From Tyzzerella sp. (GTDB lineage: Bacteria > Bacillota > Clostridia > Lachnospirales > Lachnospiraceae), in the NCBI GenBank assembly GCA_017465565.1, contig JAFTWA010000031.1, positions 1 to 64,000 on the forward strand: a stretch of 64,000 nucleotides of DNA. Direction: 5' to 3'. The position numbers and the translations under genes were made by a program. This document shows positions 47,001 through 53,269 of the stretch, piece by piece. The notes beneath the pieces were generated by a model, which saw only the letters and a program-made list of their open reading frames with translations, searched no databases and was not told the origin of the DNA. Positions within the stretch are counted from its first letter, which is position 1. Each line of letters begins with the position of its first letter.

Positions 47001-47672
47001 GGTTCTTCAGGCGGACAGTGTCTGGGCAACGGAGATTACAAGTATGTGGACGAAAAAGATGTGACTTTTGCAAACCTTGATGTGAAAAACCTTGGTGAGC
47101 TTTCACGTGTAACTTATACGGTAATTGCAGAAAAAGCTGGAACATATTATTTGTCTGTTCAATTTAATGGTGGAGTTATCAATTACACCTTTAACGAGCT
47201 TGTAGAAAAGGGTACTATCGGTTTTGCGGTATCTGTAAATGAAGGCGAAAAACAGTTAGTGGAATTTTGCCCAGATGCAGGTACAGGTTCTATGTCTAGA
47301 ATTATAGAAGTGGATTTACAAGAAGGTGAAAACAATATTATGGTTACCACAACTTTGGCAGATTACATTTCAGGTGTAAGTCCAAGAGTGGAAGACGAGT
47401 ATAGATTATACTGGATTGATCATGATGCTATTCGTTTGACTGCAGGTGTATCTTCTACTAATACAGAAGTAGAGCCATATGATGTAAATAATACAGATAT
47501 TGACCATACACAATTGAGTGCAGAGGCATCTAATGTGATTGAAATTGAAGAAGACAATGAAACGAACATGGTTGCAGTAGCGACAATTGTTGGTTCTGCA
47601 TTGGCGTTAGCTGTATTGTTTATTATTCTAATATTCTTGAAAAAGAAAAAGAAAGAAGACGCAGAACAATAA
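41031..47672 (+). CDS. 2213-residue modular surface protein with internal SGNH esterase domain
   Basis: Signal peptide with likely cleavage near residue 33 (VKAAG). About eleven diverged beta-sandwich modules of 150-180 residues (starting near 40, 205, 380, 549, 700, 1114, 1289, 1452, 1625, 1800 and 1970) share a hallmark Y....V.A..DG.Y.[IL] strand, a LLVDG-like strand and a H.[IL]TF.[ST][PA]MP strand; they resemble carbohydrate-binding CBM6/35-type folds. An SGNH domain interrupts the series at about 881-1095: FVGDSITHS (Ser), GGIND (Asn), EIHLSDEGY (His). A C-terminal membrane helix (2179-2203) and KKKKKEDAEQ tail anchor it without LPxTG. It would bind and deacylate a glycan at the surface. 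Confidence 0.85.
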   Translation: MKLRKIIAAVLAFALVVTAVPTEGLTKVKAAGETDTYSAIDPQYVYRSDNMQESNGNLGCINQSNVRADKPTIETLRMDVIEEFNASGTAWNWFAYKIDVDEAGTYELGVETNGCKNSKFKIPLCVNNEVYTLSYTNASSSAKVSVDLPIGEHVVVIFSPMPENKAAITGIDNVDWGWCDFKNVIVDSRLTVLDNALTDADVVSSFYTRVEAGNTTYATSDHMGSDGYKLSGNNAKDANKAKITQTLSELVKEDGKLNCLSKNGIPYVQYIAEVSEDGEYFLNVGYQFGGTYADGMDCTAFAVIVNENVYKVEQTYGSSNVWENKTLAVELKAGRNVIRTTGLIKDTDWFNTAWLNHDYLAVESGVEIIPVSQTSVNGGDETKVLANKFTDNGNSLNSVSAGDMRTDLPTIATLPYGGNLIERWPFASVKVTAEKNGYYDITVNAGMNTGTVSPQLGVLVDGTSYSMPFKKVSPTGIDASLYLTAGEHIITFFIPMPEEISTDVQSDGTYYSWMDYNTIVFGTGLTNISKPSIDDIKAHLGTTYHAGDENYVLSNHYTDNGNTLGGASRGDMQYSKYTIEGLEMSQLSRIPYAAVMVNAEADGSYDICLEVAPNTAAEASSQIALLVDGDVQQLNFTKNTKTTISTEVKLTQGLHLLIFTSPMPVNAEKTIVGNGNEYPWFDFNKIHLDKGLSISNNMNVAAQSVELSSVSKNWVTYKDDEIDNVEVDYLEAYREDLKNDTDRVSVENVLEHGLTRVPYMSVTVTAQQEGWYDIYATVNARANRTSQYAAMIVDGTEVYPVQLASGDDKQKIGTFIKLTAGTHTIAVTTAMPLTEEEAQAITDPSTDSYAAMNSAYPWLNFYSFTVSGRLSVEENPLVDKSILFVGDSITHSEVSWASKIGTWNQMDWTNAAIKGATITTVSARHIVHQLKANAANNYDYVIMHGGINDAMSKAEIGKVSESWDVAAFDNETYIGALETMFYYAYENFENAKLGYIINYATPNSDWGGHTQDMKAYFDEAKRACEKWGISYIDLYEGTVDVNGQELSYSYDILQVDKKASIFSGGKANEIHLSDEGYRLITPYVEAWVKTLEANDNPLEEREENRRKYVDAGNESKVFYNGFTKKEGVLQDRVYTDMVEDEANIALLPYAKELLGDWAFASIKVNAKEAGNYKIIPEISAKIPTQIGMLVDGDAYTLNYTKALEGSCQFIEQTVYLTEGVHYITFTAAMPKEAVDVVGNAWDIYPWTNIFTIVVEPGLEIMDKPELSEVTALLGTLDDLGETKVNAGDETKVLSNYFKDNGDTLGNLDAGDLRYDKLTLDKVSVDNTPYMPYAAIKVNAEADGTYDILLEIETNTKTISDQIGLIVDGKDVQVLPFKLVSPTKIKATVALQKGTHILTFTSPMPETAKEYDEYAKQNELTQGNGTTHPWINFNTFILSKGLTIENVPAIAEVENPHYTRIESENSKYVVYQGYTNKTEAAPKASGGTVIGGVNRWEMEQTFEELKVWIDGSSNHTPYVEYAVEAPEDGEYTIRAGFLADVNKKVENRGEIAKPFVAVLVNHDIYKAQYTADWGESEAVAVDVTLKKGLNIIRVTSYTTDQEIFTVSSWVNQDFLDIDKRLTAVERTATVVEAENSEFYNLIASQAGAKEEKASNDKLLGSAKVIRAKSIGLTMENFTVEQIKMIPYFSFTVDAPQDGYYSLSMNFCGDGRLAKSQIAMIVDDEISVVKYNRSGKASEQNKAIITVYLEKGEHTMTFTSPLPMDTEEMAATDWSHRWMNFDYLTLYDGLVLAKTQKSPTNIEDLVRIEAEDVGLPNMTKVNAAAEGKDAKEGFVGSAKYRRSQTVAQIQKNGIDERTTPFVQYTVNAKQAGTYTVYFEASYGIYKPTVQEMDATVAIEVDGKVSFHTVHCVKDKTNSSLIPVTMELSKGNHVVRLSHLTGDSIKGEGYCWIDYNYIEVTAADSKNIAFVPTNGVVEAERSEAVTYVGNSSSGSSGGQCLGNGDYKYVDEKDVTFANLDVKNLGELSRVTYTVIAEKAGTYYLSVQFNGGVINYTFNELVEKGTIGFAVSVNEGEKQLVEFCPDAGTGSMSRIIEVDLQEGENNIMVTTTLADYISGVSPRVEDEYRLYWIDHDAIRLTAGVSSTNTEVEPYDVNNTDIDHTQLSAEASNVIEIEEDNETNMVAVATIVGSALALAVLFIILIFLKKKKKEDAEQ

Positions 47673-47681
47673 ATGAATGAT

Positions 47682-47730
47682 AACTGTCGCGTTGGCGAAT
47701 GAAAATTCGAGAGCGCGACAGTTGCTTTTT
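47682..47730 (+). terminator. Hairpin between the giant SGNH gene and the cytosolic GH30 gene
   Basis: AACTGTCGCG at 47682-47691 and CGCGACAGTT at 47714-47723 form a perfect 10-bp stem with a T run. It probably reduces read-through into the next gene, which has a GAGGAGAAGGAG ribosome site but no obvious promoter of its own. Confidence 0.8.
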
Positions 47731-47760
47731 CACGATTGTGCATGAGAGGAGAAGGAGAAA

Positions 47761-49107
47761 ATGAATATTTATCTTTCAAAAGAAAATGTGAGATTTGAAA
47801 AGCAATCAGAAGAATTTGTGAAAATCTATGACAGAAAAGATTTGGATATTTCAAGCGGTTCTATGATTGTTGTAGAGCCAGATAAGGAATATCAGGATAT
47901 TCATGGATTTGGAGCTTCTTTCACAGATTCGGCTGCAATTGCAATGTCAAATGTGGATAAAGAAGAAGTGGAAAAGGCAATGATTCAATTCTTTGATAAG
48001 GAAGAGGGAATTGGACTTTCTATGATTCGAAACTGTGTTGGGGGCTCGGATTTTACACCAGTATATTATACTTATAATGATATGCCAGAGGGAGAAGAAG
48101 ACTGGGAATTAGAACATTTCGATTTTTCACACGATATGAAAGAGATTGTGCCTTTTACACAATGGGCGAAAAGAATTAATCCCGACATTCTTTTAATGCT
48201 ATCGCCTTGGACAGCACCGCTTTGGATGAAGGATAAGTTCTGCTGGAAGAGTAAAGACCATCCGATTCTTCGCAAGGAATGTTACGATGTGTACGCAAAA
48301 TATATTGTAAAAACAATTCAATCTTATGAAGAACAAGGATTGCCTGTAGATTTTATGACTGTACAGAACGAACCGTTTGCACATTTGAACTGGGCGGGGA
48401 TGTACTGGGAGCCGGAAGATTTAATTGCATTTACCAATAACAATATGAGACCGATGTTGAATCAAGCTGGTCTTAGGACAAAAATTCTGAATTTGGATTA
48501 TAATACATGCTATTTCCCGAAAGGAAATAATATTATGAAAGAAACGATGGATACAACAGAAGGATTTGCATTTCATTGGTATAATGGGCTGCCTGAATTT
48601 ATGCAGATTTCAAGGGACCTTTTTCCGAATAAACTGTTTTATGTCTCAGAAGCATCTTCAGATAATCCAGACACGCTTCAAAAACTTACAAGTGTATCAA
48701 GAAGAATTACAAAGTATCTGCAAAGTGGTGCACAATGCTTCATTATGTGGAATATTGCTCTTGACCAGAATGGTGGACCAACATTTGAAAATATTAATAC
48801 CCATTGTTCAGGGCTTATTACATGCAATACAGAAACAGGAAAAATCATGTATGGAAAAGATTTTTACGCGTTGGCGCATTATAGTAAATTTATGCAGCGT
48901 GGTGCCCGTGTATTGTATTCGACAGATACAGACTTAAACAATTATCAGCTGGTTAATGTAGTAGTGAAGAATCCAGATGGAAGTTTAGCAGCGGTTATTA
49001 CCAATACAAACCAAGATAATGAAAGAACATGTAAACTTGTGATAAATAGTATGGTTATAGAAGTGAATGTTCCTGCAAATGGTATTGTGACCCTTCACTG
49101 GAAATAA
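47761..49107 (+). CDS. Cytosolic GH30 glycoside hydrolase
   Basis: 448 residues, no signal peptide. Alignment by eye with the 39502 enzyme is continuous: GFGASFTDSAA, LLMLSPWTAPLWMK, acid/base Glu204 in TVQNEPF, nucleophile Glu297 in VSEASSD, FIMWNIALDQNGGPTF, and the C-terminal beta domain. It probably completes hydrolysis of imported fragments first cut by the lipoprotein GH30. The ATG is well supported by the ribosome site directly upstream. Confidence 0.9.
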   Translation: MNIYLSKENVRFEKQSEEFVKIYDRKDLDISSGSMIVVEPDKEYQDIHGFGASFTDSAAIAMSNVDKEEVEKAMIQFFDKEEGIGLSMIRNCVGGSDFTPVYYTYNDMPEGEEDWELEHFDFSHDMKEIVPFTQWAKRINPDILLMLSPWTAPLWMKDKFCWKSKDHPILRKECYDVYAKYIVKTIQSYEEQGLPVDFMTVQNEPFAHLNWAGMYWEPEDLIAFTNNNMRPMLNQAGLRTKILNLDYNTCYFPKGNNIMKETMDTTEGFAFHWYNGLPEFMQISRDLFPNKLFYVSEASSDNPDTLQKLTSVSRRITKYLQSGAQCFIMWNIALDQNGGPTFENINTHCSGLITCNTETGKIMYGKDFYALAHYSKFMQRGARVLYSTDTDLNNYQLVNVVVKNPDGSLAAVITNTNQDNERTCKLVINSMVIEVNVPANGIVTLHWK

Positions 49108-49115
49108 TAAATATA

Positions 49116-49144
49116 TTAAAAAAATGGAAAATATGATGTATAAT
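49116..49144 (+). promoter_or_regulatory. Promoter of the AraC-GDPD pair
   Basis: TTAAAA at 49116-49121, 17-base spacer, TATAAT at 49139-49144. The start codon at 49178 follows an AAAGGGAGG ribosome site. This differs from the promoter type in front of the other GDPD-AraC pair. Confidence 0.55.
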
Positions 49145-49177
49145 ATAAAAAAGTGTTTCTAGAAAGGGAGGATACAA

Positions 49178-50011
49178 ATGAGAGAAGATATTATACATTT
49201 TTATACCGCGCAGACGAAGGCTCCTTTTTATTTAGAAATGGCAGGTGTTTCTTATTGTGATGAAACCTATGAATTGTCAAGAAAAGATAGCAAAGAAACA
49301 GTTTTGGAATATGTTGTTAAAGGCAAAGGATATATAAGTATTGATGGGAAGAACTACACAGCATCTGCAGGACAGGTGTATATTTTGCGTCAGAAAACGA
49401 ACCATAAGTACTGGACAGATGCGAAGGATCCTTGGGTGAAAATATTTTTTAATATAAGAGGGTCTTTATCAGAAAGAATTTTGGATGAATACAAACTTGG
49501 AACCAGAGGAAGTGTTGTACTTCGCGGTGATGGATTGGAAAGAGATTTTCGAAATATGCTGGATAGACTCTCTGATAGTTCTATAAATCAGTCGGAGCGG
49601 TTTGAACAGGCAGCTGTTGATTATTTAGAAATTATCATTAAACTTTCTAAACTCAATAGAGGAAATGTGAAAAGTGGTTTAATGGGAGACGAAGATGAGA
49701 TGAATCAATTGGTGGAATATATTGCCATGAATCCGAAACGTATTGTTAGTAATCAGGAGCTGGCGAATATGATTTATCGCTCTAAAGATTTTGTGATAAA
49801 AAGATTTCATTCCAGCTTTGGGGTGACTCCTTATGAGTATCAGATACAGCAGAAAATGATTCTTGCGTCCAATTTATTGCAGGAAAGTGACTTGTCTGTA
49901 AAGGAGATTGCGGCGTCCCTTGGATACGAGGACCAGCACTATTTTTCGAATTTATTTAAAAAGCGATGCGGGGTATCACCGATTCAGTATCGAAAGCAGA
50001 GGAGGAGTTGA
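49178..50011 (+). CDS. AraC-family regulator, paired with GDPD paralogue 3
   Basis: 277 residues. Cupin N-terminus (YLEMAGVSYCDETYELSR, GKGYISIDGKNYTASAGQVY) and AraC helix-turn-helix (NQELANMIYRSKDFVIKRFH, SVKEIAASLGYEDQHYFSNLF, GVSPIQYRKQ). Very similar to the regulator at 32486 from end to end; the DNA-contact helices are almost the same, so the two may recognise overlapping sites. Its last codons (AGGAGGAGT) also provide the ribosome site for the next gene. Confidence 0.88.
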   Translation: MREDIIHFYTAQTKAPFYLEMAGVSYCDETYELSRKDSKETVLEYVVKGKGYISIDGKNYTASAGQVYILRQKTNHKYWTDAKDPWVKIFFNIRGSLSERILDEYKLGTRGSVVLRGDGLERDFRNMLDRLSDSSINQSERFEQAAVDYLEIIIKLSKLNRGNVKSGLMGDEDEMNQLVEYIAMNPKRIVSNQELANMIYRSKDFVIKRFHSSFGVTPYEYQIQQKMILASNLLQESDLSVKEIAASLGYEDQHYFSNLFKKRCGVSPIQYRKQRRS

Positions 50012-50013
50012 GT

Positions 50014-50742
50014 TTGAAGGATACCATCAAGGTGAAAAATAGAAATGGTACTCTCATGGTGGCACATCGTGGACTGAGCGGTATTGAGCGTGAGAATACC
50101 AATGCAGCATTTATCGCGGCTGCAAACCGTTCTTATTATGCCATAGAGACAGATGTACATAAAACAGTCGATGGAAAATTTGTTTTGGCACATGATTTTA
50201 ATCTGTTTCGCTATAGCGGGGATGATATCGATGTTGAGAAGGTAACCTTTGAGACCATGAGTCAAATGCGTCTCAAAGACAAGGACGGAACAAAGGCACG
50301 TTCGGATCTTCGTATTTCTACAATCGAAGAGTTCCTTTCCATTTGTAAACGTTATGGGAAAGTGGCAATTTTAGAATTAAAAGGTTCATTTTCTACAGAA
50401 GACTTGGAAAAGGTTTGTGAAGTTGTAGAATTATTTGATTATATGGAGAAGACTATATTTTCGTCCTTTGACGTGGACAATCTTATCTATATCAAAGAAA
50501 AGTATCCAGAACAGGAAGTACAATTGGCAATCTGGAAAAAAATCAGAGCAAGTGAGTTGGAGATTGTTGAGAAATATAAGATGCAGCTGAATACAAAATA
50601 TGATATATACACCAAAGAAATGATTCAGATGTTTCATGAGAAAGGAATCAAATTGGCGGCATGGACGGTGGATGAGCCGGAGGATGCAGAGCGTTTGATG
50701 GAATATGGAATTGATTATATTTATACAAATATACTGGAATAA
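50014..50742 (+). CDS. Glycerophosphodiester phosphodiesterase (GDPD), paralogue 3, TTG start
   Basis: 242 residues if started at the TTG at 50014, two bases after the AraC stop and seven after GGAGGAG. That start aligns with the first residue of paralogue 2 (LKDTIKVKNRNGTL versus MSNTIKIENKNGTL); the ATG at 49966 lies deep in the AraC gene. Catalytic marks: AHRGLSGIERENT, AIETDVHKT, LAHDFN, AILELKG, AAWTVDE. Cytosolic. Translation is probably coupled to the regulator. Confidence 0.85.
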   Translation: MKDTIKVKNRNGTLMVAHRGLSGIERENTNAAFIAAANRSYYAIETDVHKTVDGKFVLAHDFNLFRYSGDDIDVEKVTFETMSQMRLKDKDGTKARSDLRISTIEEFLSICKRYGKVAILELKGSFSTEDLEKVCEVVELFDYMEKTIFSSFDVDNLIYIKEKYPEQEVQLAIWKKIRASELEIVEKYKMQLNTKYDIYTKEMIQMFHEKGIKLAAWTVDEPEDAERLMEYGIDYIYTNILE

Positions 50743-50746
50743 AATG

Positions 50747-50780
50747 AGAGGCTGGCGCGTTAGCGTTCAGCCTCTTGTCA
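50747..50780. terminator. Bidirectional terminator between GDPD and the RpiR gene
   Basis: AGAGGCTG at 50747-50754 and CAGCCTCT at 50768-50775 form an 8-bp stem; the loop contains a further GCG/CGC-like pairing. The flanks are A-rich on the left and T-rich on the right. Confidence 0.7.
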
Positions 50781-50784
50781 TGTC

Positions 50785-51624
50785 CTAGTACTTCTTATCC
50801 TTCAATGCGGATTCTGTATCTCGAATTGCCTTCGATGCTTGTATATCGGAGTTGGCCACAATATAGGTATAAATGGCGTCGAAAATTGTAAGCTGTGCAA
50901 TTCTGGAACTCATACCTAATATAGAATGCTGTGTTTCCTCTGATTGTGTGAAAAGACAAATATCAGCAACCTCTGTAATCGGACTTGTTGCGTGGTTGGT
51001 GACACAGATAGTAGTAGCACCACAAATCCGGGCAAGCTTTAGCGCCTCCACAATATCTACAGAATGTCCAGAATGAGAAATACCAATAGCAACGCAATCT
51101 GGTGTCAAATGCGACGCAATAATTGTCTGTAGGTGATTATCGGAGCACGCGGCGGCATTGAGTCCTACACGCAGAAATTTGTGCTGTGCATCGTGTGCAA
51201 TGGCAGCTGAGTTACCAAGTCCGAAAATAACAATTCTTTTTGCGTTCATAATTTTCTTCGCCGCAAGGTCCATGGCTTCTGGTTTCAAAGCAAAACGCGT
51301 CTTCTGCAAAGTCACCTGAACATCTCTCAGTCTTTTCGTAAACATGGCATAGCAGGTATCTGAAGGTGTAATTTCCGTCTGGTCCTGTGATAGGGTTGCC
51401 ATTTCCTGTGCCACAGCAATTTTTAAGTCTTGATATCCGTTTAATCCCAGTCGTTTTGAAAAGCGCACCAGAGTTGCGTTTCCGCACCCTGCTTTTTCGG
51501 CGAATTCTGTAATGGAAAGCGGAAGAATCGAACTTGGCTTGGCGGTTAAAAGGTCTGCAATCTTGCGTTCTCCTGGTCCCATTTCATCGTATTTTGCTCG
51601 AATATTTAGAAAAATTGACTTCAT
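50785..51624 (-). CDS. RpiR/MurR-family transcriptional regulator
   Basis: 279 residues from the ATG at 51624, with GGAGG six bases upstream; the longer frame to 51711 crosses the operator region. N-terminal RpiR helix-turn-helix (SITEFAEKAGCGNATLVRFSKRLG) at about 35-60 and a SIS phosphosugar-binding domain at about 115-250 (IVIFGLGNSAAIAHD, IGISHSGHSVDIVEAL). Such proteins sense a sugar phosphate and repress or activate neighbouring catabolic genes. It is divergent from the nine-gene flavoprotein operon and surely controls it. Two RpiR-like operator boxes lie between them. Confidence 0.9.
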   Translation of the reverse strand: MKSIFLNIRAKYDEMGPGERKIADLLTAKPSSILPLSITEFAEKAGCGNATLVRFSKRLGLNGYQDLKIAVAQEMATLSQDQTEITPSDTCYAMFTKRLRDVQVTLQKTRFALKPEAMDLAAKKIMNAKRIVIFGLGNSAAIAHDAQHKFLRVGLNAAACSDNHLQTIIASHLTPDCVAIGISHSGHSVDIVEALKLARICGATTICVTNHATSPITEVADICLFTQSEETQHSILGMSSRIAQLTIFDAIYTYIVANSDIQASKAIRDTESALKDKKY

Positions 51625-51640
51625 AAATTTCCTCCATAAA

Positions 51641-51706
51641 TGAAAATAATTTCCAAAATCAACTAAAAAGTGAAAATGACTAAAAAAATATTGGAAATAA
51701 TTTTCG
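51641..51706. promoter_or_regulatory. Pair of RpiR-type operator boxes
   Basis: TGAAAATAATTTCCA at 51641-51655 and TGGAAATAATTTTCG at 51692-51706 are inverted copies of each other (one mismatch in the 15-base core) and each is itself near-palindromic, fitting the TGAAA-N-TTTCA style of RpiR operators. A half-like AGTGAAAATGACT lies between. Centre spacing is 51 bases, close to five helical turns. The second box ends eight bases before the -35 of the + strand promoter. Confidence 0.75.
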
Positions 51707-51714
51707 CGCATGAA

Positions 51715-51752
51715 TTGAATTTTTGCCCTCTAATCGCTATGATGAGGGCAAA
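51715..51752 (+). promoter_or_regulatory. Promoter of the nine-gene flavoprotein operon, with overlapping palindrome
   Basis: TTGAAT (51715-51720), 17-base spacer, TATGAT (51738-51743). TTTGCCCTC (51722-51730) and GAGGGCAAA (51744-51752) form an exact 9-bp inverted repeat around the spacer and -10, suggesting a second regulator site at the promoter core or a hairpin at the transcript start. The leader to the ATG at 51824 is about 74 bases. Confidence 0.7.
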
Positions 51753-51823
51753 GATGTGATTTAAATATAGCACAAATTCTAAAATTAGGAAAGAGATTTC
51801 TGATTGGAGAGAGGAGAAAGAAA

Positions 51824-53248
51824 ATGAACGAATTTTTACATGCAATGATTCTGACTGAGTTAGAAGACGCAGTTGGAAAAGAAAACTGTTCGGTAAAACA
51901 GATTGACAAAGTAACACACAGTGTTGACTACTACTGGTTATCACGTATGTGGGCTGACCGCGGAAGAAGAATGCCAGAGGCAGACTTCGTAGTAGCACCT
52001 AAAGATGCGCAAGAAACATCTAAGGTTTTAAAAATTGCGAACTATTACAAAATTCCAGTTACTACATGGGGTGCCGGCGGCGGAACACAGGGCGGTGCTA
52101 TCCCAGTTTGTGGCGGCATTATCTTAGATACAAAGAGAATGAACCAAATTTATGAAGTAAATACAGACAGTATGTACATCGAATGTGGTACAGGTGCTAT
52201 TTACAAACATATTGAATGGGCAGCAAACGAAGTTGGCAAGGCGACAATGCACTATCCATCTTCACTCACATGTTCAACAGTAGGTGGTTTCCTTGCTCAC
52301 AGAGGTATCGGTGTTGTTTCTACAAAATACGGTAAGATTGACGACATGGTACTTCAAATGGAAGTAGTACTTCCAAATGGAGATATTATCTATACTTCTC
52401 CAGCACCAAAACACGCAGCTGGTCCAGACCTGAACCAGATTTTCATCGGTTCTGAAGGAACACTCGGTGTTATCACAAAAGCACAGATTCGTATCTATGA
52501 CCAGCCAGAAGAAAGACGTTTCCGTGGTTTCTTATTCCAGGATATGAGCGGTGCGTTCAAAGCTTCAAGAGAATTATTACAGAAATTCAAACCATCGGTT
52601 ATGCGTTTATATGACCCTGCAGAAACAGCTTCTTTAATTAAGAAGATTGTCGGAGTTGAAAAGCCAGGTGCATTCATGAACATCGCATACGAAGGATGCA
52701 AAGAAATGGTAGAAGTAGAAGAAAAGATTCTTCTTGAAACATTTGCAAAATATGGTGCAGAAGACCTTGGAAGTGAATACGGTGAAAAATGGTGGAATGA
52801 AAAGATTACATTCTTCTACCCAGGACACATGATGGATATTCCGCAAATGTTCGGTACGATGGATACGATTGCTCCATACGATAAGATTGAAAAAATTTAT
52901 TGGGCAATGAAGGAAGCCATTGAAACAAACTTCCCACAAGCCAAATTTATCGCACACTTCTCACACTGGTATGAATGGGGCTCTATGATTTATGACCGCT
53001 TCATCGTAGATGGAAAAGATGTACCAGAAGATCCGGTAGAGGCTTTAAGACTCCATCAGGAAATCTGGACCTGCGGCGTTCGTGCAGCGCTTGCAAATGG
53101 CGGTGTTGTAAATGACCACCATGGTGTAGGTATTAAGCTTGGACGACTTATGAAAGAACAGTACGGACCAGCTATGCAGGTATTTGAAGGAATTAAGAAA
53201 TCACTTGACCCTAACGGAATCATGAATCCGTTTAAATTAGGTCTCTAA
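51824..53248 (+). CDS. FAD-linked oxidoreductase, GlcD/lactate dehydrogenase type
   Basis: 474 residues, VAO/FAD_binding_4 family. Residues 83-91 are GAGGGTQGG, followed by GGIILDTKRMN, STVGGFLAHRGIG and GSEGTLGVIT (about 209-218), all part of the FAD site; the FAD-oxidase_C domain carries FSHWYEWG and VNDHHGVGIKLGR near the end, the usual substrate-side His region. Related enzymes oxidise 2-hydroxy acids (glycolate, lactate, glycerate) or ether-lipid precursors. No signal peptide. First gene of the operon; the Fe-S subunit and the fused Etf encoded downstream are the expected electron carriers. Ribosome site AGAGGAGAAAG. Confidence 0.87.
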   Translation: MNEFLHAMILTELEDAVGKENCSVKQIDKVTHSVDYYWLSRMWADRGRRMPEADFVVAPKDAQETSKVLKIANYYKIPVTTWGAGGGTQGGAIPVCGGIILDTKRMNQIYEVNTDSMYIECGTGAIYKHIEWAANEVGKATMHYPSSLTCSTVGGFLAHRGIGVVSTKYGKIDDMVLQMEVVLPNGDIIYTSPAPKHAAGPDLNQIFIGSEGTLGVITKAQIRIYDQPEERRFRGFLFQDMSGAFKASRELLQKFKPSVMRLYDPAETASLIKKIVGVEKPGAFMNIAYEGCKEMVEVEEKILLETFAKYGAEDLGSEYGEKWWNEKITFFYPGHMMDIPQMFGTMDTIAPYDKIEKIYWAMKEAIETNFPQAKFIAHFSHWYEWGSMIYDRFIVDGKDVPEDPVEALRLHQEIWTCGVRAALANGGVVNDHHGVGIKLGRLMKEQYGPAMQVFEGIKKSLDPNGIMNPFKLGL

Positions 53249-53269
53249 TTCTGTAGGAGGTAAATGGTT

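Noticed and set aside
49966..50013. ATG start for the third GDPD inside the AraC gene
   Set aside because: No ribosome site there, and the added residues do not align with the paralogues; the TTG at 50014 does.
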